Part shown: positions 22,997 through 35,419 of the stretch, piece after piece | Layout: each line of letters begins with the position of its first letter | Numbering within the stretch: the stretch's first letter is position 1 | Assembly: GCA_021613335.1 (NCBI GenBank) | Contig: JAJTWR010000392.1 | Span: forward strand, 313,501 to 377,500 | Direction of reading: 5' to 3' | From: Whitmania pigra | Lineage: Eukaryota > Annelida > Clitellata > Hirudinida > Haemopidae | Length of the DNA stretch: 64,000 bases | Notes under the pieces: model-generated | Told to the model about the DNA's origin: nothing | The model's database searches: none | What the model saw: only the letters and a program-made list of their open reading frames with translations | Made by a program: the position numbers and the translations under genes

Positions 22997-25900
22997 CCAC
23001 CATCATATGCTAATATGAATCAACCAACGGTTGGTGCCGTTAAAACTGTTTCCTCCTCGCAACATCATGGCACCACCACCACCACCTCGTCCTTGGTGAG
23101 GCCATCTGGGGCAGTGGAGGGAAATTGAATCCACACTCTTTTGTAAATTCTTGTTTTTGTCTTTTTCCAAGTTGAAGTGCAACAGTAGTCTCTGACAAAA
23201 TAATAATAACAACAACAACAACAACAACAAATGTAAATTGATAAGGTTTTTTTCAACTAAGAAAAAAAAATGTTTTTCACAAGCGACTTATTTCCTAAAA
23301 GTGATTGCATGTCCTTGAATGATTCTATCCAGATAAACATGAGTGTTAACGACCTTGAGAACTGCAATATATTTAATTTTTTTTTTTACATTTTGTGTGT
23401 TTCTTTATATTTTAAGATTAATTAATAAATTTATTAGTTGTTGATTTAACATGTTTGTATTAAATTCAGTATTTTGTAATATATATAAACCTAAGTTAAT
23501 TTGTTTTGTTTTTATGTCAGATGGTGATATTGAGTCAGTACTTGAACGTGTTTCCTTAATACTCCACAATTGTTAATTATTTCAAAAGAATCATCTTATT
23601 ATAGAAAAAAATAATAGGATATTAATAACGTAAATAACGTTTCTCCATAAATAACCATTCAGTGATTGATGCATTGATGGACTCATAGATTGGTTTGTTG
23701 GGGGTTGAATTTATCATGCTGCATCATCCACAGAGAACTATTGGATGGATTTTCAATTCTCCTGCATAATAATTGATTAAAATGATATGCATGGGAACAT
23801 TGGGTCAATAAACAGTGTTTTGTTTCATAACAGCATCTTTTAGATGTTTGAATTCTTGGGAGGATGACATGGATATTGATGTACAAGATGTCGGTGGTGA
23901 CGATGACGATGATGATGGTTATGATTATGATGATGATGATGACATGGAATTGGAGGAGCATGACTTCCACAGTCATAAGATGATATCACTTGCCATAGTC
24001 TTAGTTTCATGGAGGATGACAAGTAATAATTATGCTTTAAAGGATGTATGTGATGTATGAGATATGATACTGATGTCTGACGGTGGACATCATCATCAAC
24101 ATGTTTCTACAATGATAATTAATTTATGTCCTCCCGTGGGCCTAACTTCTATCACACGAGAGCAAAGTATTAAGGTGTTGATTAAAAATCCATTTGCAAC
24201 TTCGAAGGCTGATATTGATGTTTCAAACGGATCTTTTTAGCAAGAATTTATTTATCAAATATTTTCTGTCAAGTTGAAAGTTATAGTTCTGATTTCCATA
24301 CCTAAACTGTAACAACAGCAACAGCAACGTTTGAATCTTGTAATGCTCTCTGTTTTCGTATGATTCCACAACTTGCAAATGGTTTTAAATGGTTAATTAC
24401 GGGAAATGCCTTTTCTAAACTTTTGACATTTGCGTAAAAACCTTATGCGTAACGCTATTTTCGTTAGTGACCTGAACAGTATTAGCCTTTCTGTAGCTAT
24501 AGCTCTTCTGTTTGTGAAAGAAGCTAAACGGATAACCACGAGCATGACTGGTTATTTTTGATGGTTGTACGTTCTGTGCAAACGTCCAAGTTAGACTTTG
24601 AAGTGCTTTTGAGGAAAGTCTCTTTAATGCGCCACCACCTGAGACCCCTCAAGCAGCATCCATTTGCAGCTGTTCCATGCGCTGTACTTAAATCACTTTT
24701 CAAAGTGCTTCACTTCCACTCTTCACTTGGCAACGATGATAATACTTCAAAAAATGTTCAACGCTGGTATGCCGATGTCAATGGTGATGACGACGATTAC
24801 AATAATAATTATGAGACAATATAATAATAAAAGTGATAAGACAATAATATAATGTAACGATGAGGACAACGTGGGACGGCGATGATTCACCTTCAGGAGT
24901 TGGAGTGCAACCGGTGAAAATGTTTGTAATGATGACGATACATTGAGTTAGTGTTGGTAATGATATGATGAAATTATGTGGTAATGCGTCGATATATTTG
25001 TACCACGCAATTCAGTTTCATTCCCTGAGAATATGTCTCAAGGCATGAGATGGGTACGCCTTCAGAAAGTGTGCTAACAATTTGGTAGTATAATGTTCAA
25101 GATGGCTCCTATCAACAGACAAAAATGCAATGTTTCATGTTGTTTGACATTTTGTTTTTGGGTTACTGCACCAATAGTATGTGTTTCAGAGCACTATAAA
25201 TCTCTTGTCATAAGACAATAACATCATTGATGTCATTTAACCAGATTAGATGCTATCAAAAGAATTTTTATTGTTTGTTATTCTTATATTTGTTATCAGA
25301 GGAAATATTATAATAAATATGAATTTTCAAAATATTTATAATAATAAGCAAAGTCATTTAATATTTGAGAATACAATAGTGATGAGTTACAAAAAGTAAA
25401 TCAGTGATTGTGTCGAGTAATGACTAATAAAAGCCACAATAATTGAAAAACTTATTGAGCATTATTTTTATATGTCTAATCTTGATTTTGATGCATGTTA
25501 AAATATTTTTGAATGAAATTTGTATCTTCAGTTTCATTCATGCTACAAACATGTAACAATTACCAATGTAGTGGTAAATTAAACTTTTTACTGATGAAAT
25601 ACAATTACAGGTGTTTTAAACTCAAATTAGTTTAAATTAGCTGATATAAATAATTGATACATCATTGCAATAACAATAATAATAATATTATTAATTTACA
25701 ATACTATAATGTGCCGATGATATTAAATTAATTATTTGATTTAATTTTAATGACAGTGTTTTGTGCCAAGAATCTTGCCAAGAAAGATTTTTTTCGTGAG
25801 TATTCAATATGTTGGCCTATTTAATTCTGTTGGTCAGTAATTGGCAATTTAGAGTTGAAATCATTTCTAAGTTTTTTTTTCTTATATTTTGTATTTAAAG

Positions 25901-27684
25901 TAATTCCAAACATTTAGTAATTTATCAACTTTTAAGTTAATATTAAATTGTATTATTAAATTTAATTTATCTTTAAAGAGAAGGATGAAAGGTGCTGATG
26001 ATATTGAAATTCGATTGCAAATATTTATAAACGATGGATGCATTAATGAAATATTAACAATGACGTGTACAAGTCTTTGACCTAATGCAGGGTTGCCCGA
26101 TCCGTTTGCACGAATCACAGTGGAGGGTGGAAGTCCACCACAAACTCACACCACCGAATGCTGCAAGAACACTCTCGACCCCAAGTGGAATCAACACTTT
26201 GACCTGTCAGTATTTTAAATAACTCATTCAATAAAGGGGCACCATTGTGATAATCACCATGGTGATGGTATTGGTGACAATGATTATGGTGATGGTGGAG
26301 TTGGTGATGATGATGATGGTGAATTTTTTGCCAAAGCAATCCTAGTTGGTTTATCCTTTGGATGTGTGAGTTGTTTAATCTGCCAGTAATTACAAGCTAT
26401 GGCAATGGGGACCTTTAGACTCACTCATAAAGTGAAACTCTGATTTACAAGTTGCCCTTAAATACTAATAAATAATAATAATAAAATAATAATATAAAAA
26501 AATAATAATAATAAAATAATACTACAAATAAATAATAATAATAATAATAAAGCTAAACTTTCAGTAATGATGATTTTTGTTGCTACAATTGCAATTACAA
26601 CTCCGCAGTTACATAGGCTCGAAGGACACCATAATGGTGACAATATGGAATCAAAAAAAGGTCCACAAGAAACAGGGGGCAGGATTTCTGGGTTGCGTGA
26701 GGATCCTTGCCAGTGCTATCCAGAGGCTCAAGGATTCTGGATGTGAGTTGATTACGATAATGATTATGGTTGTGGTTATCATTGTGATCGTTGTCATAGC
26801 AATGGTTATGGTAATGCTGGTGTTATATTTTTGCTGGAATAGCTGTCCTCGCTAGAGAAACACTGAATCTTTAATCGTATCTCCATGATTTTGATTTTGA
26901 TGCCTGTAATGATATTGTTGATGACGACGAACACATTACATAGCTTTGTTTAAAAGTTTTTGAGAAATGAAAGTGGTTATCTAAAATTGGGCTGTACCTA
27001 TACATTTTTATTGACTCTTAATATTGACCTAGTGACTTACAAAAGTCTAATTTTAAAGTTGTAACATAAGTCATCTGCTCCTATTTGCATAGCATCCATT
27101 GATTTTGATGTGATGATTGTTGTGATCTGGAATTTTTGTCCATTAATTTTTTTTAATTCTTTATTTTCTTTGGCATATGATCTGAAATGTTTACAACCTG
27201 GAATCACCTACTGTTAACACATCACTCATTATTGATAGTCAATTAGAGAGGCTGATATTATTGATATTATGAAGCTAATTAATATTTCCACATCAGTCAT
27301 GTTATAGTTATTACATCAATGCGTTCCTACAGTCCAGAAGATAGAACTGCAACGAATGTCCTCAGATGACGTCATCAGGGGGTACCTGGTCATCAGTCTC
27401 ATATCCAGGGACAGGACATCTGCGAGTCCCCGTATCCATGACAACCAGGAGTTCACCTCCTCCTCCCCGCCCATGGAATCGGATCCATCCGAGTTGCCTG
27501 AGGGGTGGGCATTCTCAATAGCAGAGTCTTTCACCATCATCATGATCATCATCATATTCATAATAAATGATTATGTATTTATGCTGAATAGCCATGAATA
27601 ATTAAAATTTAAGTGTAATCATAGGTAATCATAAGTTTGCAAACAAAGGTGATTGTGTCAAAGAATTGAAATGTGTAAAATTGA

Positions 27685-27723
<39 letters not shown>

Positions 27724-30700
27724 CATGAAATCAGCACTATCATCACCACTGCTCCATCCTCCACTTAGCTCTGTAATTTAGGATTTTATTGGTACTTTTT
27801 ATTAATGCAGTCACCTTGGAACGTTGAGTGCTAGTAGATGGTTTTTAAATTCCTTTCCATTGAAATTAAGCTGGAAACGAGGAGATTGCACTCTTTAGTC
27901 TCCATTGACCACTCACGTTGGTTACTTGGTTACAGAGGACGGTGTAATTAATAATTTAAAAATAAATTTATTTTTGTTACAATTGCGAATAGATTGCTCG
28001 TCAATGCGATGCGAGTGCTTATTAAAAATTAAGCCAATTAAATCGAGAATTAAGATGGAAGTGTTGCTATTTGGAAATCGTTTTACAGTTGAAATGAGTC
28101 TGAAATCATGAGCCATGCTCTCACGGCATGATTGTTTCAACTCTGCACTTAGCACTAATTTTCTCTGCTCTTTCATTTGTAGCTCTTTTTGTGTCTGCCT
28201 GGATTATTCTGCCTTTGTTTCTTTGTTTCTGTCCACGATCCATGCTCAGCTGGTGCTTGGGAATAGCTACCGCCATTATCCTCTTGATAAGGATGTGAAT
28301 AGCTCTCTAGAGATGAGATCAAATAGCAGCCCACCGATAAATATTCATCGAGTTTCTATCCCCGTGTTTATTGGCCTCGAATAGCAAAAAAAAATAATCT
28401 GTCTCCATGGAAACTGATGACTCTACTCCCAAAGAGGGAGCTGTGACTCATTTGATTCCATAACCATTCATTGGTCCTCAGAGGAGCATTGTAGGTCAGG
28501 TCAGGTCACTTTAGGAGTCAGTTAAAAGGTCATCAAATTGACAATATTGTTGTGCCAAAATTCTTAAAGAAGGCATTCTTGTGCAAATAAGGTTAAAATA
28601 ACTTGAAGATTACTGACACAACAAGTGCCTGTTTTTTGTTTTTATTTTTATAAAGGCCTGTTATTCATGTCTGGGTTACTTTTAAAAGCTCAACAATGAA
28701 ACTATGAATAAGTACAACAGATGAGAACATGACTCTCTTGCAGCTTGGACACGACACACGGCATTTTTGACTTTAGGACACCCTTTTTTTTAGAAGTGAC
28801 TGGAGGGGTCGAGGAAACACCTTTTGCCTCTGTCGACACTGTTGTATGACTAAGTTCTCTATTGGTTGATTTTGTATCATGCTTTGTATTTGTTGACATC
28901 TTTTCATTCCTCTGGATTGTCTGCCTAACTATCCATCCATCTCATCTGATTAGGAGCCAATCAGGGAGGCACTGTGGTTGATGGAAAATCCTGACTGAAA
29001 CACTTCTCATCCTCTGTCTAATAAATCTCTCCTTTGTGGAGATGCCGATGATCTGTGGAGTGATGAGGAGGAAGAATTATAGATGGATGGATGAATGAAT
29101 TGATTGATCTGGTTGGTTGGATTGGCTGGTTGATCGATCGATCGGTTGAAGGTTGATGGATTGATTGATTGATGGTCGATGGATGACTTAAAGAGTGGGT
29201 GGACAAATGGATGAATTTGTAAGGCGGGCGGAGTGCTCAGTCACGAGGGTTTTGCAGTGATGTACATGCTGAAAATATAGAATTGGAATCACAACGGCGT
29301 TGATTGACTGCGTTGATTTCTCTCCTATCAGTATCATTACCATCATCACCGGCGTCGTCCTCATCGACAGTGTTTTGAAATATTACTGCTACAAATAATA
29401 ACTTTTGAGTAGACGTCGTCGTCGTCGACATCATACGATGCATCAGCTGATTGAGTTATGTGTGTTTCACAATAGTTCAACTGATTGTAACTTGTTTTAG
29501 GTTCAAATGCAATGTTTAACCAATTATATTATTATTATTACCATCGTTGTTATTATTTTTACTGTTGTTGTTTCATGAATTGGTTATTATTGTTATTTGA
29601 TTTGTTTCTATAAATAGCTGGGGTGAGAGGACCTCGTCTACTGGGCGAGTCCTTTACTTGAATCACATCACAAGAACTACTCAATGGGAGAGACCCACCA
29701 GGTTACTATTTATCAACCATTATTATCATCATTATCATTAACACCACCTCCAGCATCTGCATCATCATCGTCGTCGTCGTCATCACATTATCTCCTGAAT
29801 TGCTTCATCAGCTGTCGCAATCTTTCAACTGGTTGACCAATTTCAACTCGATGAACTGCTTCTCTCTCATTGAAGGCGATGCATTCAGTCATTCATTCAT
29901 TCATTCATTTCTGCTGCCGCAGCAACTTATTTGCGGAATGTCAATAAATACTTGGACTGGATGGTGGTTACCAAGACAACCGTTCCCATGGTGTTGAGCT
30001 GATGAATCACTAGGCATGCAACGAGATTGGCGACAAAATCATTTGCAAAATCTTTCTGTTGTTTTTTGAAGATATTATTAACGACTTGCTTTGCCACTTT
30101 CAGCGTGTATTCCATTTCACCATCATCATTATTACCTTTAGACCAGCTACAGAGAGAAGTGACAACGACCTCTCTGATTTATCTCCGACTCACGAGAATG
30201 CACCTCGACAACAACAGTATCAACACCTCACCAACAACAATCAGCAGCAGCAGCAACAACAGCAACAAGAGACAGACAGTCAAAGCAACGTGAACGAAGA
30301 TGAACCCCCTCCGCCGACCACGCCAGTGGACGGGGAGGAGAGGGAGGTCTTACCCACCCAGGAAGGGGGAGATAGGAGGCGTAGGAGATCAACCAGGAGG
30401 GAAAACTACCTCAACAGGTCACAACTGCACAGAGCAGTTGAACTGCCGGATGGATATGGTAGGTTGATAATGGTGATGGTGGTGATGATGATGGTGATGA
30501 TGATGATGATGATGGTGGTGATGGTAATGGTAATGGTGACAAAAGGGCGTACTGAGACTTGCTGGTGTTTTTGCAGCCTTATAATGAGACATAGAGGAAC
30601 TTGTTTTCCTCCATGATGGTGATGATGGTGGTTGTGGTGGTGGATAATGATAATAATGATGATGAGTTACTTGCATATAGAAATAAATGCTTATGCAGTT

Positions 30701-33700
30701 AATTGCATCTATTTAATATCCAAAAGCTGAACATTTTTGTAATCACCACAATTCATTATTAGGTCTTTGGAGGTTGTTTGCCTTCTCCCTGATGTTGCCT
30801 TTGTGGTTATTTGTGGTTACATATGTTACAATGTAAATATTCGATCGCTAGTGATGCAGTGATAGCTCAAGGTGAATGCTCGAACAGTGCTTGTTAACTT
30901 TGCCTGGTTGCCTTTAAACTTGATTTGTCAAATGCCACATTTAGTACAAGACAAACTAACATGAAATTCATTAAAATCTGTTGCAAGCACATTAAAAAAT
31001 ACATGGCACTCTCATGTTAAAAATATTCTGCTTCAAAACTCCAAACACATTTTTAGTTATTATTTAACTAATTTTCTTCTTCTTCTTCTTCTTATTATTA
31101 TTATTATTATTATTATATTATTATTATTATTATTATTATTATTATGCTTTTACAAAAGCATCTTATTCTCTACTGAAAAGAACAGAGAACCACCACTCAG
31201 GGACAAGTGTACTACCTGCACACGCAGTCAGGCGTCAGCTCGTGGCATGATCCAAGGGTGCCCAGGTGAGACATTATTAAAACGTCGTTATCATCATTAA
31301 CATCATTATTAGTGGTTACTAACTTAAGGTAACTCAACTCAATTTAACTTCTTCATGTTATCTTGAGTATTTCTCAATAATAACCAAATAATTAAAGCAA
31401 TGACTGCTAGAAATCACATTAATTAATCATTTTCACTGATATTATTCCATGATTACTACATGATTACCAACCATCATTTCCTACCTTCTCGTTGCCGTGG
31501 TACCCAGGGACTTGAGTCAGCTGTGCGACGAAGAGATCCTCGGTCCCCTGCCCACAGGTTGGGAGAAGAGGCAGACGTCAACAGGTCGTCCGTATTTCGT
31601 CGATCATTCCAAGAGGACCACCCAGTTCACAGATCCGAGACTTTCGGCAAACCTTCACCTCATACAGCAGAGACTGTTAGTCGATAGTGTGATGATGATT
31701 AAGATGATAGTGGTGATGGTGATTAAGGTAATGGGGGTTGAATAAATATTTGGTGATTTTTAACCGTGTTAATTATGATCAAGCCAAAGTTTTTGATGGC
31801 AGATACATGGGAAACATTGTTGGATGGATGAATGGATGGATGATTCATTGTGAGATGTCTGGGTATTTGTTTAATTCGTTGGTGAGGATGAATGAGATTT
31901 ATACTCTAGACTTTTGATCTGAATTTTAATTGCTTTCTGACTTGTCTATTCGAGCCGAAATGCGTGAGATTTTGTGTATTTTTTCATTTAAAAAATGAAG
32001 TTCGTTTGCCTCCAGTCGAGAGAGCAACATAGTCTGCAACTCAAACGATCGGACAGAATCCACAACATCTCAAACTGTATCGAACAACAACATGCCTCCG
32101 ACGACGATGACGACCCAGTCCATCATCTCCAGTCCGACCCGTGAGGCGAGGCCACCAAGGGGCGGCTCCTCCTCGGCAGTCCAATCGTCTTCATCCGGTC
32201 GGCACACGCCCCCTCCTCCCCAGGAGAATAGGTGCGAGTCCCCATTGCCCAAATATCGAAGGGACTTGGTCCAGAAGTTGAAACTGCTCAGACAAGATCT
32301 TCACTCCACGCAGCCACAGGCTGGTCACTGCAGGATTGAAGTGTCCAGGGAGGAGATCTTTGAGGTACTTCTAGGTGCTTCTGCAACTGATCATCATCAT
32401 CATCATCTCTTCAGACATTCAACAAACTAGTTCATTTAAACCATTAGCCTCTGAATAGTCACTCATGTTTGATGAAGATAATGGTGTTGTTGTTGATGAT
32501 TATGGTGGTGGTGATGATGAGTATGATAATGATGTTAATAATAACAGTCCTTGTTTACAAATCCATTACCGATGACTGCTCACCTATTGGTCAATTTGTC
32601 ATCCAAAGGATTCCTACAGGGCTGTAATGAAGATGAGATCAAAAGAGTTGAGGAAAAGGTTAATGGTGAAGTTCAAAGGTGAAGAGGGGCTGGACTATGG
32701 AGGCATTGCCAGGTGATTGGTTTCTGCTTTTTTGTCGGGCCGTCTGCATTTGTGTAATATATTAGCATAAAGCTTTTTTTTTAATTTCTAACTTCTTTTG
32801 TTTATTATTATTTTTATTATTATTATTATTATTATCATCATCATCATCATTATTATTATCATTATTGCGCACTTCAGATTTCCCCTCTAATTGAACCATT
32901 AGAACCATTAAAATTCCAGGTTATATAATAAATGGATACTGAAAGTTACTACCTCAGATAACTAAAGCCTCAGCTTTAATCAAATAAAACAATAATATAA
33001 TAAGTAAATTGATAAATAATTTAATTAAATAAATAAATTAACAATTTAGTAATTAATTTCAAATCAAATAAGACAATATTTATAGTGGTGTAAGCCTGAA
33101 TCACAGTATTCATAAGTAATTAATTAAGAGAATAATTTAAATTCATTCACCAGAGAGTGGTTGTATCTGTTATCTCACGAAATGCTCAACCCTTACTATG
33201 GACTCTTCCAATATTCGAGGGACGACATCTACACCCTTCAAATCAACCCCGACTCAGGGGTCAACCCAGTAGGGTCAAAGTTCCTGTTTTTCAAACTTTA
33301 ATGATAACAATTTTAGAGGCTTTAATGAGACATGCAATTATTTTTACTACAATATTAGTAGTAAGTTTAATTTAACTAAACTAACGTTTATTAAACAACT
33401 AATTATTATATGTTAATATTTATGTACTTGTTTTTTAATAACAATAGTATTAATAATAATAATAATTGCGATAACATAATTGATAATTAACCTTGCATCT
33501 CCTCTCGCTACAGGACCACCTGTCTTATTTCCACTTTGTGGGTCGCATCATCGGGATGGCCATATTCCACGGGCACTACCTCGACGGGGGATTCACTCTG
33601 CCCTTCTACAAACAACTCCTCGGAAAGCCCATCTCATTGGATGACCTGGAAGCAGTCGATCCTGAACTTCACAGGAGTCTGGTGTGGATCTTGTGAGGGA

Positions 33701-35419
33701 GGAATTTTTGAATGTTTTTATGTTAAATTGATGGTGGTGGTGGTGATGTAGAAAAGGAAAGTTGGCTAATATGCTTAATACCAAACTTATGGTTTAATAA
33801 TGAGGAATAATCATCATCATCACCATCTTCATGTTGCAATTATTAGTATTATTATAATTATTATTATTATTAATCATCATCATTTTCACCACCTCTGAAT
33901 GAACTTCATCATCATCATCATCAAACATTGTTGCATGGTCACAGGGATAACAACATATCAGAGGTGTTGGATCAGGTGTTCTGCGTGGATCACGAAGCAT
34001 TCGGTGAGAGGAAACAGCACGAACTGAAGCCTGGAGGAAGGGATGTCCAAGTGACCGAAGAGAACAAGAAGGAATATGTCAAGTCAGTAAAGAATAAATA
34101 TTTTTTAGGTCACCCTAACCATAGACATGCATGAATAGGCTCAGACAAGCAATATTTTATAAGGCTAATAAGTTGTAATTTTGCCTATGATGCTATGCGT
34201 TTGGTTGCTTAAAAATTAACTACGTAATAGTAATTGTAATAATAATAATAATAGTGATAATATTAATGACAATATTATATATAATATTATATTAATGAAA
34301 ATATTAAACTATTATTCGTTATGTTAACGTATGCTAATTTACACCAGTCTCTACGTTAACTGGAGGTTTATGAGAGGCGTGGAGAGTCAATTTGCAGCCC
34401 TCCAGAAGGGGCTCAACGAGTTGGTCCCACAGCACCTCCTCAAGCCATTCGACGAGAGGGAAATTGAGGTATGAATTGTGACCATAATAATTGATAATCA
34501 TAATTGATAACAATGCTGATTAAGATTATTATTGATTGATAACTGGTGATGCTGATTATTCATCTTTTCATTAACTGTTTCCATAACCAATGGACTAATT
34601 TGTCAACAAAACTAGTTTGTCAGACCGCACTAATTAAGACTCTACGAACATAGCCTTCTATGATTTTACATTATCGATATCTTAAACAACAACCATCATC
34701 AACATTTTATCAATCCGTTCCCCTTCAGCTGATGATCGGTGGATTGGGCAAGATCGACATCGAGGACTGGAAGAAGAATACCCGACTGAAGCATTGTTCG
34801 TCGTCATCGAACGTCGTCAAGTGGTTCTGGAGGGCGGTCGAGGAATTTGACGAGGAGAGGAGGGCCAGACTCCTGCAGTTTGTTACTGGCAGCTCCAGGG
34901 TGCCACTGCAGGGGTTCAAGGCCCTACAAGGTTTGACGACCTTTGATCTTTTGCCTTAATGATGTGTGATGTTTTGTTTGTTTTTGTTGATCGACACTGA
35001 CAGACTAAAGAACGATGTTTGAAAAGTAGTTTTTTGTTTTCGTGTTTGCCTGGCTTCATGCTGTTGTTGCATGGCACTCACTTCTTTTGACACTCTGGAC
35101 TTGACCGACTTATTATTTATCTCATTAATTATGCATGCAAGCACCATTAATTATTCCAGGTTCAACAGGCTCTCAGGGACCTCGACTCTTCACCATCCAT
35201 CAAATCGAAGCAAGCACGGACAATCTCCCCAAGGCTCACACCTGGTGGGTGTTGGTGATGATGATGATGACGATGATGATAAATGACTGATATTTTCAAT
35301 GTTTTTTTTTAATCATCAGCTTCAATAGGATCGACCTTCCAGAATACGAAACCTATGAGAAGTTCCTCGACAAGTTGACCTGCGCCGTGGAAGAAACGTG
35401 CGGGTTCACCGTTGAATGA
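19643..35419 (+). CDS. SMURF2: SMURF-type HECT E3 ubiquitin ligase (C2, three WW, HECT)
   Basis: Eighteen exons: 19643-19694, 25757-25795, 26091-26205, 26609-26742, 27333-27504, 29618-29701, 30142-30458, 31181-31265, 31508-31675, 32016-32364, 32609-32712, 33154-33268, 33514-33692, 33945-34082, 34348-34468, 34729-34930, 35160-35244 and 35320-35419. They total 2559 nt, or 852 aa. The ligase ubiquitinates SMADs, TGF-beta/BMP receptors and RHOA in vertebrates and flies. A C2 domain (about 15-140, [11 protein letters not shown]) targets membranes. WW domains lie near 167-199 (split by a long intron after LPEG), 299-332 and 345-378. The HECT domain ends with LPKAHTCFNR. Its catalytic cysteine is residue 820, 32 from the C-terminus as in human SMURF2. 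The three WW domains and the PRLSANLHL segment favour SMURF2 over SMURF1. It is about 100 residues longer than human because of a polyQ, proline and arginine spacer in exon 7. Confidence 0.96.
22353..22414. repeat. Fold-back (imperfect palindrome) element in SMURF intron 1
   Basis: Two arms of about 22 nt (22353-22373 and 22391-22414) are imperfect reverse complements. They begin gggttccg and end cggaaccc, and the inner ends are attacg and cgtaat. They could form a hairpin with a loop of about 17 nt. Flanking sequence shows weaker continued complementarity. This fits a MITE or other fold-back element. Confidence 0.5.
22458..22515. repeat. Short degenerate tandem repeat, unit 14-16 nt
   Basis: About four units follow the fold-back element. 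The two clearest are agccccgtcaaaac and agcaccatcaaaac, with degenerate copies before them. The placement just after the palindrome suggests both belong to one mobile element. Confidence 0.5.
22966..23006. repeat. CAT/ATC trinucleotide microsatellite
   Basis: This is a run of CAT repeats within SMURF intron 1. It gives spurious polyhistidine or polymethionine reading frames on the two strands. Confidence 0.9.
23200..23230. repeat. AAT/AAC trinucleotide microsatellite
   Basis: Consecutive AAT units pass into AAC units inside SMURF intron 1. Confidence 0.9.
26466..26552. repeat. AAT-rich microsatellite
   Basis: This is interrupted AAT repeat sequence in SMURF intron 3, just upstream of exon 4. 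Confidence 0.85.
27681..27724. repeat. ATT trinucleotide microsatellite
   Basis: About fourteen uninterrupted ATT units lie in SMURF intron 5. Confidence 0.95.
29056..29200. repeat. Diverged tetranucleotide (GATG/GATT/GGTT) repeat tract
   Basis: About 145 bp of decayed four-base units (gatg, gatt, ggtt, gatc) lie in SMURF intron 5. On the minus strand it reads as a spurious serine/proline/asparagine frame. Confidence 0.8.
30466..30530. repeat. GAT/GGT microsatellite directly after a splice donor
   Basis: GATGGT-type repeats begin a few bases after the donor of SMURF exon 7 and extend the reading frame artificially. Confidence 0.85.
31076..31144. repeat. CTT followed by ATT microsatellite
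   Basis: About five CTT units are followed by about twenty ATT units with one interruption, just upstream of SMURF exon 8. This may stretch the polypyrimidine region before the acceptor. Confidence 0.9.
32806..32866. repeat. TTA/ATC microsatellite
   Basis: A compound TTA then ATC repeat lies in SMURF intron 11. Confidence 0.85.

Larger units (their letters stand above)
19695..25756 (+). other. SMURF intron 1, 6.06 kb
   Basis: This is by far the longest intron in the window. It is AT-rich unique sequence with microsatellites (TA near 20286-20302, CAT near 22101-22123 and 22966-23006, AAC near 23200-23230, GAT/GAC near 23896-23943). It also holds a fold-back element with a tandem repeat around 22353-22515, and a GGAT run near 22768-22782. 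Open frames in it are microsatellite translations, and I found no nested gene. First introns of this size often hold enhancers, but nothing specific supports that here. Confidence 0.6.

Noticed and set aside
23815..24060. Acidic aspartate-rich open frame in SMURF intron 1.
   Set aside because: It is a translation of a GAT/GAC microsatellite, and similar His-, Met- or Asn-rich frames occur at every trinucleotide tract in the window.
29897..29911. Regular short repeats (for example cattcattcatt) considered as a CRISPR-like array.
   Set aside because: These are contiguous microsatellites without spacers, in a eukaryotic genome.
30419..30676. Polyhistidine open frame on the minus strand.
   Set aside because: It is the reverse strand of a GAT/GGT microsatellite straddling the SMURF exon 7 donor.
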